Source: Bacteroides finegoldii DSM 17565 (GTDB lineage: Bacteria; Bacteroidota; Bacteroidia; Bacteroidales; Bacteroidaceae). From it: a stretch of DNA of 64,000 nucleotides. The stretch lies in the NCBI RefSeq assembly GCF_000156195.1, contig NZ_GG688325.1, positions 52,145 through 116,144 of the forward strand, in the 5' to 3' direction. The position numbers and the translations under genes were made by a program. Shown here piece by piece: positions 51,618-61,360 of this stretch. Each line of letters begins with the position of its first letter. Position 1 is the stretch's first letter. The notes beneath the pieces were generated by a model that was given only the letters and a program-made list of their open reading frames with translations, was not told the origin of the DNA and made no database searches.

Positions 51618-54600
51618 ATGAAACGAAGAGGATTAATATTTAATTCGCGACCTAACAAAACAGCGGTGTTTGCGTTAGGATTAATGCTGGGACTTTGTCC
51701 TGTTTCAAAGGCGTGGGCTGATGCGGATTTAAGTGACAATCAGGTAGTAATGCAGACGCAAAAGAAAGTGAAAGGTCAAGTGATTGATGCGACTGGCGAA
51801 CCATTGATTGGTGTGAATATTAGCGTTATTGGTGGAACTGAAGGCACGATTACTGATATTGACGGGAATTACACGGTCAGTGTGCCGACAGGTGCAAAAT
51901 TGAAGTTTAGCTATATAGGCTATAAAGACCAGCTAGTGGAGGTGGGTACGCAAACTATTGTCAATGTGAAAATGCAGGAAGATAGTGAAGTTCTGGATGA
52001 AGTAGTTGTTGTGGGATATGGTTCACAGAAGAAAGAGACATTAACTGGTGCGGTGACAGTCGTTTCCGATAAAATGCTGGAAAATAAAGGTGCTATGTCG
52101 AGTCCTGTACAGGCATTGCAAGGGCAAGTACCGGGAGTTATTATTACCCGTTCCTCCGGTGCTCCGGGTGATGAAAGCTGGGGAATGAAACTGCGTGGTG
52201 CTGTATCGGCCAATTCCACAGACCCGTTAATCATTATTGATGGAGTAGAATACGAAAGTGTGAATGAACTTCGTTTGCTTAACTCTGCCGATATTGAATC
52301 CATCAACTTTTTAAAAGATGCTTCGGCGGCTATCTATGGATCGAAGGCAGCAGGTGGTGTTATTTTGGTGACTACCAAACAGGCTAAAGAAGGAAAGGCT
52401 AAAATAGAATATAGTGGTTCTTATACGCATAAATTTGTCGGTTTACAGCCTAAAATGATGAGTATTGACCAATGGAGTGAAGCTATTATTACTACTCGTC
52501 ACAACGATGGTTTAGGTGATGATGACCAATGGATTAAATATGCACAGCTTGCTCAAGCTTATAAAGGTGGATATATTGATTTATCTAAAAATCCGAATCC
52601 GATACCCGCTTTCGGTGATGTGGACGATTATGTCTTTATGGATACTAACTGGCAGGATGTATTGTTTGGCAATGCAGGTTCTACGCAGCACAATTTGAGC
52701 GTATCCGGTGGAAACGAAAAGTCGTTGTATCGTCTTTCTGTAGGTTATATGTATGATGATAGTACCTTGAAATGGGGAAATAATAATAATAAACGTTTCA
52801 ATGTTCGTTTGACGAATACGGTAAAGTTGACGGATAGGTTTACTATCGAATCCGTGATGGCTTATAACCGCCAGGATCAGGTGTCTCCAACGATGATTGA
52901 CAGGGTTCTGACTTCCAGTTATCCCCAGCCGGGATTGCCTTCCTCTACTATGGATGGCAAACCTTATCATTGGGGTGGAAATTATACTCCCAACTGGTAT
53001 GCAGAACTGGGAGGTGATAATAAATTGAAAGTATCCGGTATTAATATTAGTGAGAATTTGAAGTATCAATTTACTTCTTACTTGGATGCAGTAGTCAATT
53101 TAGGTTACAATACATCTACTGCGACACGTGATGGAGTAAAGAACAGCATTACTTGGTACACCTATGACGGAACGTTGAGTACGGCAAAGACAAATGCTAT
53201 CAATAATCCTAATCAGGCCTCTACGGAATATTCGAAATCTTTTGCCCGTACTGATTACTACTCTGTTTCAGGCTATTTGAATTATCACCAGACATTGGGA
53301 GAAAAACATAATGTTACAGCTATGCTTGGTGCACAATATAATTTGAAAGAGTATGATTATACAGTGGTGACAGCGAAGGATGTGCAGAGTTCATTGGAAA
53401 TATTGAATGGATCGGGTGAAATAACATTGAAAAACTCGGCAAAAACCTCCGGTCCAAGTAAATGGCATGAAGCTATGATGTCATATTTCGGACGTTTCAA
53501 TTACAATTATATGTCTAAGTATCTGTTGGAAATGAATCTCCGTTATGATGGTTCTTCTAAGTTCCGTCCTGAGAACCGATGGGATTTCTTTTATGGATTC
53601 TCGGGTGGATGGCGTCTTTCCGAAGAGGAATTTATGAAAAACGTGAAATTTGTCAATGAACTAAAATTGCGTCTTTCTTATGGAGTCGTTGGTAATCAGT
53701 CAGGTATTTCACGTTATGATGGTATGCAGTTATACAACTTTAATTCAGTCAATGGGGCTTACATTGGTGATGGAAGAATCTCCTATATTAAGACTAGCGG
53801 TGAAATTGCTACTATGGGACGTAGTTGGGAACGTATTCATAATTATAACTTAGGATTGGACTTTCATTTGTTTGACAGCCGCTTGCAGGGTACGGTAGAA
53901 TTGTTTATGAAGAAGAATAACAATATGCTGATAGCAGTTGCTTATCCGGGAATTCTGGGAGATAAAGCTCCTGCTTCCAATAGTGGAAAATTTGAAGCAA
54001 AAGGATATGAAGGAACTGTGACATGGTCGGATAAAATTGGAAAAGTGAACTATCATGTGGGAGGTACATTTACCTATGCTGATAATAAACTGGTAGACTA
54101 TGGTGGAGTGACGGTATTTAAATCCGGCTTTGTAGACAAACAACAGGGATACTCGTTGAACTCGGTATTCGGTCTGAAATATTGTGGAAAGATTCAGACA
54201 GAAGAACAATTGCGCAAGTACATTTATAAATATTATAATAGTAACGGTATAGGTATGCCGAAGGATCTCCGTTTGGGTGATAATATGTATGAAGATGTAA
54301 ACGGTGATGGTAAGTTGGATGAAAAGGATTATGTTTATTTGGGTTCGGATGATCCGAAAATTTCCTATTCGTTCAATGTCGGAATAGAATGGAATAATTT
54401 TGATTTGTCTGCTGTATTCCAAGGTACGGCCAAACGAACCATTTTCCGTGACGAAAGTAATGATAATTATCGTATACCGATGCGAGCCGCTCACTTGAAT
54501 TCAACGACACAATCTGTGGGAAATGTGTGGAGTCCTGATAATAGAGACGGACGCTATCCGACATATACTAATATTAGTACGATTAATAATTATAATTATC

Positions 54601-54857
54601 AGTGTTCTTCTTGGTCGGTAGAAAATGGTAATTATCTGCGTCTGAAGAGTTTGACATTAGGCTATAACTTCCCAGCTTCATTGCTTAGCAAGACGAAAGC
54701 GATCAGCAGACTTCGTATATACGTATCTGGAGCCGATTTGTGGGAAGTGAGTAAGATTAACGATGGATGGGACCCCGAAGCTTCACGCAAGGTATCCGGT
54801 AATGGACGTTTCCCGTTCAATCGTACTTGTACTGTCGGATTAGATGTAACCTTTTAA
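51618..54857 (+). CDS. SusC-like TonB-dependent outer-membrane transporter (locus B)
   Basis: A 1079-residue transporter. The frame is open from 51510, but the signal sequence starts at MKRRGLIFNSRPNKTAVFA (51618), so the upstream part is taken as leader. A carboxypeptidase-regulatory-like domain (KKVKGQVIDATGEPLIGVN), TonB box and plug (DEVVVVGYGSQKKETLTGAV, then LKDASAAIYGSKAAGGVI) and the barrel follow, ending in an aromatic residue (TVGLDVTF). No STN domain is present. It is paralogous to the locus A SusC and pairs with the SusD gene 10 nt downstream. Confidence 0.95.
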   Translation: MKRRGLIFNSRPNKTAVFALGLMLGLCPVSKAWADADLSDNQVVMQTQKKVKGQVIDATGEPLIGVNISVIGGTEGTITDIDGNYTVSVPTGAKLKFSYIGYKDQLVEVGTQTIVNVKMQEDSEVLDEVVVVGYGSQKKETLTGAVTVVSDKMLENKGAMSSPVQALQGQVPGVIITRSSGAPGDESWGMKLRGAVSANSTDPLIIIDGVEYESVNELRLLNSADIESINFLKDASAAIYGSKAAGGVILVTTKQAKEGKAKIEYSGSYTHKFVGLQPKMMSIDQWSEAIITTRHNDGLGDDDQWIKYAQLAQAYKGGYIDLSKNPNPIPAFGDVDDYVFMDTNWQDVLFGNAGSTQHNLSVSGGNEKSLYRLSVGYMYDDSTLKWGNNNNKRFNVRLTNTVKLTDRFTIESVMAYNRQDQVSPTMIDRVLTSSYPQPGLPSSTMDGKPYHWGGNYTPNWYAELGGDNKLKVSGINISENLKYQFTSYLDAVVNLGYNTSTATRDGVKNSITWYTYDGTLSTAKTNAINNPNQASTEYSKSFARTDYYSVSGYLNYHQTLGEKHNVTAMLGAQYNLKEYDYTVVTAKDVQSSLEILNGSGEITLKNSAKTSGPSKWHEAMMSYFGRFNYNYMSKYLLEMNLRYDGSSKFRPENRWDFFYGFSGGWRLSEEEFMKNVKFVNELKLRLSYGVVGNQSGISRYDGMQLYNFNSVNGAYIGDGRISYIKTSGEIATMGRSWERIHNYNLGLDFHLFDSRLQGTVELFMKKNNNMLIAVAYPGILGDKAPASNSGKFEAKGYEGTVTWSDKIGKVNYHVGGTFTYADNKLVDYGGVTVFKSGFVDKQQGYSLNSVFGLKYCGKIQTEEQLRKYIYKYYNSNGIGMPKDLRLGDNMYEDVNGDGKLDEKDYVYLGSDDPKISYSFNVGIEWNNFDLSAVFQGTAKRTIFRDESNDNYRIPMRAAHLNSTTQSVGNVWSPDNRDGRYPTYTNISTINNYNYQCSSWSVENGNYLRLKSLTLGYNFPASLLSKTKAISRLRIYVSGADLWEVSKINDGWDPEASRKVSGNGRFPFNRTCTVGLDVTF

Positions 54858-54867
54858 TACTTAGAAT

Positions 54868-56619
54868 ATGAAAATAGTAAATACAATAAAAACTATATTG
54901 CTGCTTTCGGTAGTCGTGATTTTACCGTCTTGCCTTGATCTTGATCCGCAAGATCAAATGTCGGATGCAAATTTGTGGCAGACTCCAAATGATTATAAAC
55001 TGTATGCTAATCAGTTTTATGAATGGACTCGTGATTTTTCGAGTGCCGTATATGATGGTCCTCATAGTGATACCCGTTCGGACTTGATGACTTCAAGTAG
55101 CTACAATGAATATAGTAAGGGAATTAATAATATTCCGGTGTCGGATGGAAATTATACGGGAGCTTATACAAAGATTCGTTATGCTAATATTTTGTTACAA
55201 AAAGCAGAAAGTTATCCTAACCCGACAGACATAGCACGCTATGTTGCTGAAGCTAAATTCTTTCGTGCATACGAATATTTTGATTTACTTCAGTTATTTG
55301 GAGATGTAATTGTGGTGACTGAACCTATTGATATCACCGATCCGAAAATGAATGCCCCTCGTGATGACCGTTCGAAAGTGGTAGACCTGATCATTGAAGA
55401 TTTGAAGCAAGCCATTCCTGATTTACCGAAAGAGAATGCTATTGCAACAGCTGATAAGGGACGTGTTTCACAGGGAGCTGCCCAGGCTTTTCTTTCTCGT
55501 GTGGCGTTGTATGAAGGTACATGGCAGAAATTTAGGACAGGGGATGTAACTCGAATCAATGATTTGCTTGATATTGCTGCTGAGTCTGCTTGGGAAGTAA
55601 TTGATAGTAAGCAGTATGAAATATTTAAACCGGCGGAATTAGGTACAGATGCTTATAAATATCTATTTATTTTAGAAGATGTTCAGTCCAATCCGGCTAA
55701 TATTAAGAAAGATAAAAATAAGGAATATATTTTCTCACGTCGTCATGATGAAGTGATTGCTCCAATCGGTAAGAATATTACTAAGAATTGTTTTGCCAAT
55801 GTACAATGGGTAACTCGTAAATTGGCGGAAATGTATTTGGGAGCGGATGGACTTCCAATTGACAATGCGCAGTCGACTGCCGGTGTTGACTATTCTACTC
55901 CAGACAACGAGTATGCAAAACGTGATAACCGCATGACGAATACTTTAATGGCACCGGGACGGAAATATTGGAATAACAATGCTTCTCATACCACTTGGAC
56001 AGATGCGGATAAAGCTGCTTTTGATAATAAAGATTTCTATCCGACTAGTGGTAGTGGATATAACAATCAAAAATGGGCAACGGAACGTAATGTGAAAGAT
56101 GAATATGAAGGATATGACTTTCCGATTATTCGTTATGCTGAAGTGTTACTGAACTATGCCGAAGCGGTATTTGAGAGAAATGCGGATGCAGAAGGTAACA
56201 TCATGGATGCTTCTAAAGTGGATGCAGCATTGGTATATTTGAATGAGGTTCGTCAACGTGTGAATCCGAATATGCCGGGACTCACTACTTCTTTTGCTAC
56301 TACTCATAATCTGAAAATGCGTGAAGAGATTCGCCGGGAGCGTACAGTGGAACTTTTCAATGAGGGCTTCCGTATTGATGATTTGAAACGTTGGAAAATT
56401 GCTGAAACGGAAATGCCGGAGAATATGTTAGGCGTAAAATGGAACACGTCCGGTGATTGGGCAACGTGGGCCGGAAAATGGTCTCCTTCTTATTCGTTGG
56501 AAGATGGCTGTTTGCTTATCGAAACCAATCGTGTGTGGAGTAATAAAAATTATCTTTATCCACTGCCGTCAGACCAACGTCAGTTGAATCCTAATATCGG
56601 TCAGAATCCGGGATGGTAA
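54868..56619 (+). CDS. SusD-like surface glycan-binding lipoprotein (locus B)
   Basis: A 583-residue RagB/SusD-family lipoprotein (signal ending VILPSC, Cys22). Family blocks are EAKFFRAYEYFDLLQLFGDV, IRYAEVLLNYAEAVFE, RRERTVELFNEGFRIDDLKRW and the terminal LNPNIGQNPGW. It is encoded 10 nt after SusC and 48 nt before the Ig-like lipoprotein. It forms the lid and binding platform of the locus B transporter. Confidence 0.95.
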   Translation: MKIVNTIKTILLLSVVVILPSCLDLDPQDQMSDANLWQTPNDYKLYANQFYEWTRDFSSAVYDGPHSDTRSDLMTSSSYNEYSKGINNIPVSDGNYTGAYTKIRYANILLQKAESYPNPTDIARYVAEAKFFRAYEYFDLLQLFGDVIVVTEPIDITDPKMNAPRDDRSKVVDLIIEDLKQAIPDLPKENAIATADKGRVSQGAAQAFLSRVALYEGTWQKFRTGDVTRINDLLDIAAESAWEVIDSKQYEIFKPAELGTDAYKYLFILEDVQSNPANIKKDKNKEYIFSRRHDEVIAPIGKNITKNCFANVQWVTRKLAEMYLGADGLPIDNAQSTAGVDYSTPDNEYAKRDNRMTNTLMAPGRKYWNNNASHTTWTDADKAAFDNKDFYPTSGSGYNNQKWATERNVKDEYEGYDFPIIRYAEVLLNYAEAVFERNADAEGNIMDASKVDAALVYLNEVRQRVNPNMPGLTTSFATTHNLKMREEIRRERTVELFNEGFRIDDLKRWKIAETEMPENMLGVKWNTSGDWATWAGKWSPSYSLEDGCLLIETNRVWSNKNYLYPLPSDQRQLNPNIGQNPGW

Positions 56620-56667
56620 TGTCGGGAAAAACTGATTTTATATGTTGAACATTAAAAGAATAGAATT

Positions 56668-58104
56668 ATGAAATATACATTATTGAGTCTAGGCTTAGTG
56701 GCTGTTTTCTCATTGTCGGCATGTGATGACGGTAAGGTATTTGGTGATGGGCTGGATGAAAAGACACTAATCTCCGAGATTGAATTGACCAATGTGGAGA
56801 ATGGAAAATTAACATTGGCTGCAACTGTAGATTATACAGACTCTTTGATTACTTATAAATATTCTCCGGAACAACCGAGTAACCCTAAGGTTAAATGGAC
56901 ATCATCGAATGAAAAAGTAGCTACTGTGTCACAGGATGGACTTGTGCATGCTGTAAGTGCAGGTAAGGCAAATATTATGATTACTCCGGAAGTAGGCTTT
57001 GGTGCAACAGCTCTTTTTGAATTGACTGTTGTGCCTGAATTTAAGCCGATTACAGATTTTGAATTTACGGAAGCCGATAAGGCTGAGCTATTTGCTTCAG
57101 AAGAAAGGACATTGAAACCAACCATTCTTCCGGCAGACCGTACTTATTCTACGATAACATGGAAAAGTAGTGATACGTCTATTGCGACTGTAACGAAGGA
57201 TGGTGTAGTGAGAGGCGTTGATGGTGGAGAAGAGGGAAGAACTGTTACCATTACTGCTGTTTCTTTGGATAGAGGAGGGTATGAGGAATCTTTTGAATTA
57301 AAGATAATGCCGATAATCTATATTGATGAAATCACATTCGGGACACAAGAAGATTTGTTGCCGGGTGAAAGTGTGAAACTGAATTTCACTACCTATCCGG
57401 AAAATGCAACCGTAGCTTCTTTGACGTGGACTAGTAGTGATCCGAATGTTGTAGAAGTAAGTGACCAGGGAGTTGTAACTGCCAAGAAATATGGTGAAGT
57501 TACTATTATGGCTGCTACAACTATGGGACAGGAGTTTTCCACAACTGTAAAAGTTCCTAAGGGCTTGATAAAGGAAGACTTTGATGGAGAGACTACTTCT
57601 TGGTTTACAAACTTCAAGGGAGCATCAGGAGAAATCAAAGATGGTAAATTTGTAGTGACAATGGGATCACAAAATAATGAAAAATGGCGTGGAGATATCG
57701 CTTTGAGTCTAGATGGCAAGAAGACTGAGAATACATTTGTAGATCCGGATAACTATCCGTATGTTGCGATTAAAATTAGTGGCATAGGTTTTGAAGGTGG
57801 CACTGGTAATCTTACTTTTGATACGTCTTTGGGAACATATAAGAAGAATGGTGCTAATGGACATGAAATTATGTACGGTACGGATCAAATACCTGTTTAT
57901 TATTATGATCTTACAATAGAAAATACGTTTGTAAATAAGTCAGGAGCTACTACATTAGATGGAGTAACAGAATTCAAAACGTTCCAGTTTAAGGTTGCTG
58001 ATGTCTTGAAGTCTAAATATCCGGCTGGTAAATATGAGGTATATTGGATTAGAACATTTAAAACTAAAGAGGCTTTGACAGAATATGTAAATGCTAATAA
58101 CTAA
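56668..58104 (+). CDS. Ig-like (BIG2) surface lipoprotein, probable glycan-binding protein
   Basis: A 478-residue lipoprotein (signal ending FSLSAC). Three bacterial Ig-like group 2 repeats lie at about 45-125, 130-215 and 218-300, each with the TWKSSD or WTSSN strand and a VATV..DGxV turn. The C-terminal part (about 303-478) is a likely carbohydrate-binding sandwich (DFDGETTSWFTNFKG, then WRGDIALSLDGKK). It occupies the place taken in locus A by the two IPT/TIG proteins, but the repeat family is different, so the binding proteins diverged more than the transporter genes. It is co-directional with the lyase gene 7 nt downstream. Confidence 0.85.
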   Translation: MKYTLLSLGLVAVFSLSACDDGKVFGDGLDEKTLISEIELTNVENGKLTLAATVDYTDSLITYKYSPEQPSNPKVKWTSSNEKVATVSQDGLVHAVSAGKANIMITPEVGFGATALFELTVVPEFKPITDFEFTEADKAELFASEERTLKPTILPADRTYSTITWKSSDTSIATVTKDGVVRGVDGGEEGRTVTITAVSLDRGGYEESFELKIMPIIYIDEITFGTQEDLLPGESVKLNFTTYPENATVASLTWTSSDPNVVEVSDQGVVTAKKYGEVTIMAATTMGQEFSTTVKVPKGLIKEDFDGETTSWFTNFKGASGEIKDGKFVVTMGSQNNEKWRGDIALSLDGKKTENTFVDPDNYPYVAIKISGIGFEGGTGNLTFDTSLGTYKKNGANGHEIMYGTDQIPVYYYDLTIENTFVNKSGATTLDGVTEFKTFQFKVADVLKSKYPAGKYEVYWIRTFKTKEALTEYVNANN

Positions 58105-58111
58105 TTGAATC

Positions 58112-59467
58112 ATGGGAACAAAAATATATATATTATCAACGATGCTTGCACTCAATTTGAGTGCATGCACCGATATCCAAGATGGCACTACTGATATTGA
58201 TTCATGGCCAGCTATAAATGAATATACATTGAATCATCCTTGTATGCTTCATACGGATGCTGATTTTACTTATGTGAAGTCTAAATTAACTCGGACTCCT
58301 TGGAGCGAAGGATTGGATAAATTGAAAAATTCGGGATATTCTTATTCTAATTATACTCCTGAAGCACAAGAAATCTTAGGGCGTATGGATGACAAGAATT
58401 GGTCTGCTACATTTCCCGATTGGTGGAATAATTATACTTATTTCTATGAAGATGCAGCAGCGGCTTATCAATTAGCCCTTCGCTGGAAACTAGAAGGTGA
58501 CATAGCTTGCGGACAAGCTGTAGTTAGAATCTTGAATGAATGGGCTACTACTTGCAAAGGACTTGTTCGTGTCAAGAGTCTTGCCAACGATAGAACGTAT
58601 GATCCGAATGGAGAAATTGCGGACCCGAATGAATATTTGATTTCTATTAATGTTCATCAGATGGTAAATGCTGCAGAAATCATGCGTACAGACGAAACTC
58701 TTTTCAAGAAGGATGAATTGGCTGCATTTCAAACAATGGTAAAGAATGTTTTTTATCCGGCTGCTTCTGATTTTCTGGCTCATAGAGAAAGTTGCAAACA
58801 GCACAGTTGGTTAAATTGGGATCTGGCACAGATGACTTCTATTTTGTCTATTGGCATTCTTTGTGATGATCAGGATATGATTAATGAGGCTATTCTTTAT
58901 TTTAAATATGGAGTAGGAAATGGTTGTATTGACAATGCAGTACCTTTTCTTCATCAAGATCCGGATGGTCATGGAATGTTAGGGCAAGGACAGGAGTCCG
59001 GTCGTGATCAGGGTCATGCAACGCTTTGTGTTTCTTTGATGGGGGCATTCTGCCAAATGGCATATAATATCGGTGAGGATTTGTTTGCTTATGATGGAAA
59101 CAAGGTGCTTGCTATGGCTGAATATACGGCTAAATATAATTTGTGGAAAGACTTTGATGATACTTCTTCCACATCAGATGAGAAATTTGTGTATCGTAAA
59201 AAAGATTTCCCCTATACCTATTATGAGAATTGTAGCTGGCAGTGCCCTGAACTTTCTTCTCAGGAAAAGAATGATAAATCGAGAGGTGAAATACGTCCTT
59301 GTTGGGCTTTGATTTATAATCATTATAAAACCAAAGGCTTGGATGCATATTATACCAAACAGTTTATGGATGGCATGGGTGTCGAAGGTGGTGGAGGACA
59401 TTACGGAAGCACAAGTGGTGGATTTGACCAATTAGGGTTTGGTACACTAATGTACACAAGAGAATAA
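58112..59467 (+). CDS. Alginate-lyase-superfamily polysaccharide lyase, lipoprotein (locus B)
   Basis: A 451-residue lipoprotein (signal ending ALNLSAC) homologous to the locus A lyase. It shares the toroid helices (ALRWKLEGDIACGQAVVRIL), the QESGRDQGH block, the LFAYDGN segment and the C-terminal GVEGGGGHYGSTSGGFD. The block that reads TNHLHYW in locus A reads CKQHSWLNW here, so the Asn of the Asn-His pair is replaced by Gln. An insertion of several residues (PDGHGMLGQG) precedes the conserved QESGRDQGH. It begins 7 nt after the Ig-like gene. The substrate may differ from that of the locus A enzyme. Confidence 0.78.
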   Translation: MGTKIYILSTMLALNLSACTDIQDGTTDIDSWPAINEYTLNHPCMLHTDADFTYVKSKLTRTPWSEGLDKLKNSGYSYSNYTPEAQEILGRMDDKNWSATFPDWWNNYTYFYEDAAAAYQLALRWKLEGDIACGQAVVRILNEWATTCKGLVRVKSLANDRTYDPNGEIADPNEYLISINVHQMVNAAEIMRTDETLFKKDELAAFQTMVKNVFYPAASDFLAHRESCKQHSWLNWDLAQMTSILSIGILCDDQDMINEAILYFKYGVGNGCIDNAVPFLHQDPDGHGMLGQGQESGRDQGHATLCVSLMGAFCQMAYNIGEDLFAYDGNKVLAMAEYTAKYNLWKDFDDTSSTSDEKFVYRKKDFPYTYYENCSWQCPELSSQEKNDKSRGEIRPCWALIYNHYKTKGLDAYYTKQFMDGMGVEGGGGHYGSTSGGFDQLGFGTLMYTRE

Positions 59468-59493
59468 AATATTATTTTCTAAAAATAATTATG

Positions 59494-59524
59494 AGGGGAT
59501 TAGGTATTTACCTAATCCCCTTCG
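59494..59524 (+). terminator. Hairpin after the locus B lyase
   Basis: AGGGGATTAGGTA at 59494-59506 and TACCTAATCCCCT at 59509-59521 are a perfect inverted repeat with almost no loop. It may end or stabilise the 3' end of the core transcript; GH43 and GH88 follow 150 nt later. Confidence 0.75.
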
Positions 59525-59672
59525 TATATATAAGCAAATAGGTCAGTAAATAGATTGTTTGAAAAGGAAATTAGATTCAGTTTTCTGAGAGATTAGTTTT
59601 ATCTATGAGGTAGAAAGAATCTGTTTTTAGGAATAACATTTGAATTTAGAAAAGAATTATTAGTTAGGTACT

Positions 59673-61319
59673 ATGCGTAAAAAGATTCTGTTTTTAGCAG
59701 GAATGATGGCTTGCTGTTCATTGGCAGGTGCACAAGAAATTTCTAAGACCTGGGTGGCTGATAAGGGAAATGGAACTTATCAGAACCCGGTTCTTCATGC
59801 AGACTATTCGGATCCGGATGTATGTGCAGCCGGAGATGATTTCTATATGACAGCGTCCAGTTTTAATTGTATTCCCGGAATTCCTATTCTTCATTCCAAT
59901 GATTTGGTTAATTGGTCGTTAGTAAACTATGCGTTACCGGTTCAGGAGCCGGAAGCCTTCTTCGATAAGGCACAGCATGGCAAAGGCGTATGGGCGCCGG
60001 CCATTCGTTTTCATAACGGAGAATTTTATATTTACTGGGGGGATCCGGATTATGGAATCTATATGATTAAAACCAAAGACCCGAAAGGAAAATGGAGCAA
60101 GCCGGTATTAGTGAAAGCAGGGAAAGGAATGATTGATGCAACTCCTTTGTGGGACGAAGACGGGAAAGTATATTTGATACATGCTTATGCCGGAAGCCGT
60201 AGTGGAGTGAACAGTATCCTCGTCATTTGCGAACTGAATGCGGAAGGAACAGAAGTTATTTCCGATCCGGTGATGGTGTTCGACGGAAATGATGGAAAGA
60301 ATCATACCGTAGAAGGACCGAAGCTCTATAAACGCAACGGATACTATTATATTTTTGCTCCGGCAGGAGGGGTAGCAACCGGTTGGCAATTGGTACTTCG
60401 CTCAAAGAACATCTATGGCCCTTACGAATCGAAAATCGTGATGGCACAAGGAAAGACAACGATAAACGGACCTCATCAGGGTGGCTGGGTAGACACCAAT
60501 ACAGGAGAATCCTGGTTCGTCCATTTTCAAGATAAAGGCGCTTACGGACGTGTGATTCATCTGAATCCGATGATGTGGGTAAATGACTGGCCTGTAATCG
60601 GAGTGGACAAGGATAAAGACGGTTGCGGTGAACCTGTAACGACTTATAAGAAACCGAATGTGGGAAAGACCTATCCGATCGTTACTCCGCCGGAGAGTGA
60701 CGAATTCAATACCCGGCATTTGGGATTACAATGGCAATGGCATGCCAATAAAAAAGACACTTACGGGTTTACTACCGATTTGGGATTTATCCGTCTTTAT
60801 GCAGGCAGCCTTTCGAAAGAGTTTGTGAACTTCTGGGAAGTTCCTAATCTGTTGATGCAAAAGTTCCCGGCTGAAGAGTTTACAGCTACGACCAAGCTGA
60901 CATTTACTGCCAAGCAGGATGGAGAACAAACCGGAATTATTGTGATGGGATGGGATTATAGTTATCTTTCTATTCGCAAGGCGGGGGATCAGTTTATTCT
61001 GCAACAGGCAGTTTGTAAGGATGCGGAACAGCAAAATCCCGAACAGATAAAAGAATTGGCAAACATTCCGGTAAAATATCTAAAGATGCCGGGAGTAGCA
61101 GATAATGAATGGCAAACAGTTTATTTACAGGTAAAGGTTCGGAAAGGAGCCATTTGTACATTTGCTTATAGTCTGGACGGGAAGAAATATACGACAGTGG
61201 GAGAGTCTTTCACAGCCCGTCAAGGCAAATGGATCGGAGCCAAAGTTGGAGTATTTTGTGTAACTCCGAATGAGGGCAATCGTGGATGGGCAGATGTAGA
61301 CTGGTTCAGAGTCAATTAA
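59673..61319 (+). CDS. GH43 family glycoside hydrolase with C-terminal sandwich domain
   Basis: A 548-residue secreted enzyme (signal ending CSLAGAQ). The five-bladed propeller (about 35-330) contains the three acidic residues of GH43: Asp47 in YSDPDV, Asp in GMIDATPLW near residue 152 and Glu in NHTVEGPKLYK near 213. The C-terminal domain (about 345-548) is a DUF1349/concanavalin-like sandwich, as in GH43 subfamilies with xylosidase, arabinofuranosidase or galactosidase activity. The sugar cannot be fixed by eye. It is followed 41 nt later by GH88. Confidence 0.9.
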   Translation: MRKKILFLAGMMACCSLAGAQEISKTWVADKGNGTYQNPVLHADYSDPDVCAAGDDFYMTASSFNCIPGIPILHSNDLVNWSLVNYALPVQEPEAFFDKAQHGKGVWAPAIRFHNGEFYIYWGDPDYGIYMIKTKDPKGKWSKPVLVKAGKGMIDATPLWDEDGKVYLIHAYAGSRSGVNSILVICELNAEGTEVISDPVMVFDGNDGKNHTVEGPKLYKRNGYYYIFAPAGGVATGWQLVLRSKNIYGPYESKIVMAQGKTTINGPHQGGWVDTNTGESWFVHFQDKGAYGRVIHLNPMMWVNDWPVIGVDKDKDGCGEPVTTYKKPNVGKTYPIVTPPESDEFNTRHLGLQWQWHANKKDTYGFTTDLGFIRLYAGSLSKEFVNFWEVPNLLMQKFPAEEFTATTKLTFTAKQDGEQTGIIVMGWDYSYLSIRKAGDQFILQQAVCKDAEQQNPEQIKELANIPVKYLKMPGVADNEWQTVYLQVKVRKGAICTFAYSLDGKKYTTVGESFTARQGKWIGAKVGVFCVTPNEGNRGWADVDWFRVN

Positions 61320-61360
61320 AAATTAAGAATTAGAAATTAAAGTAGATATATCAGATTAAG

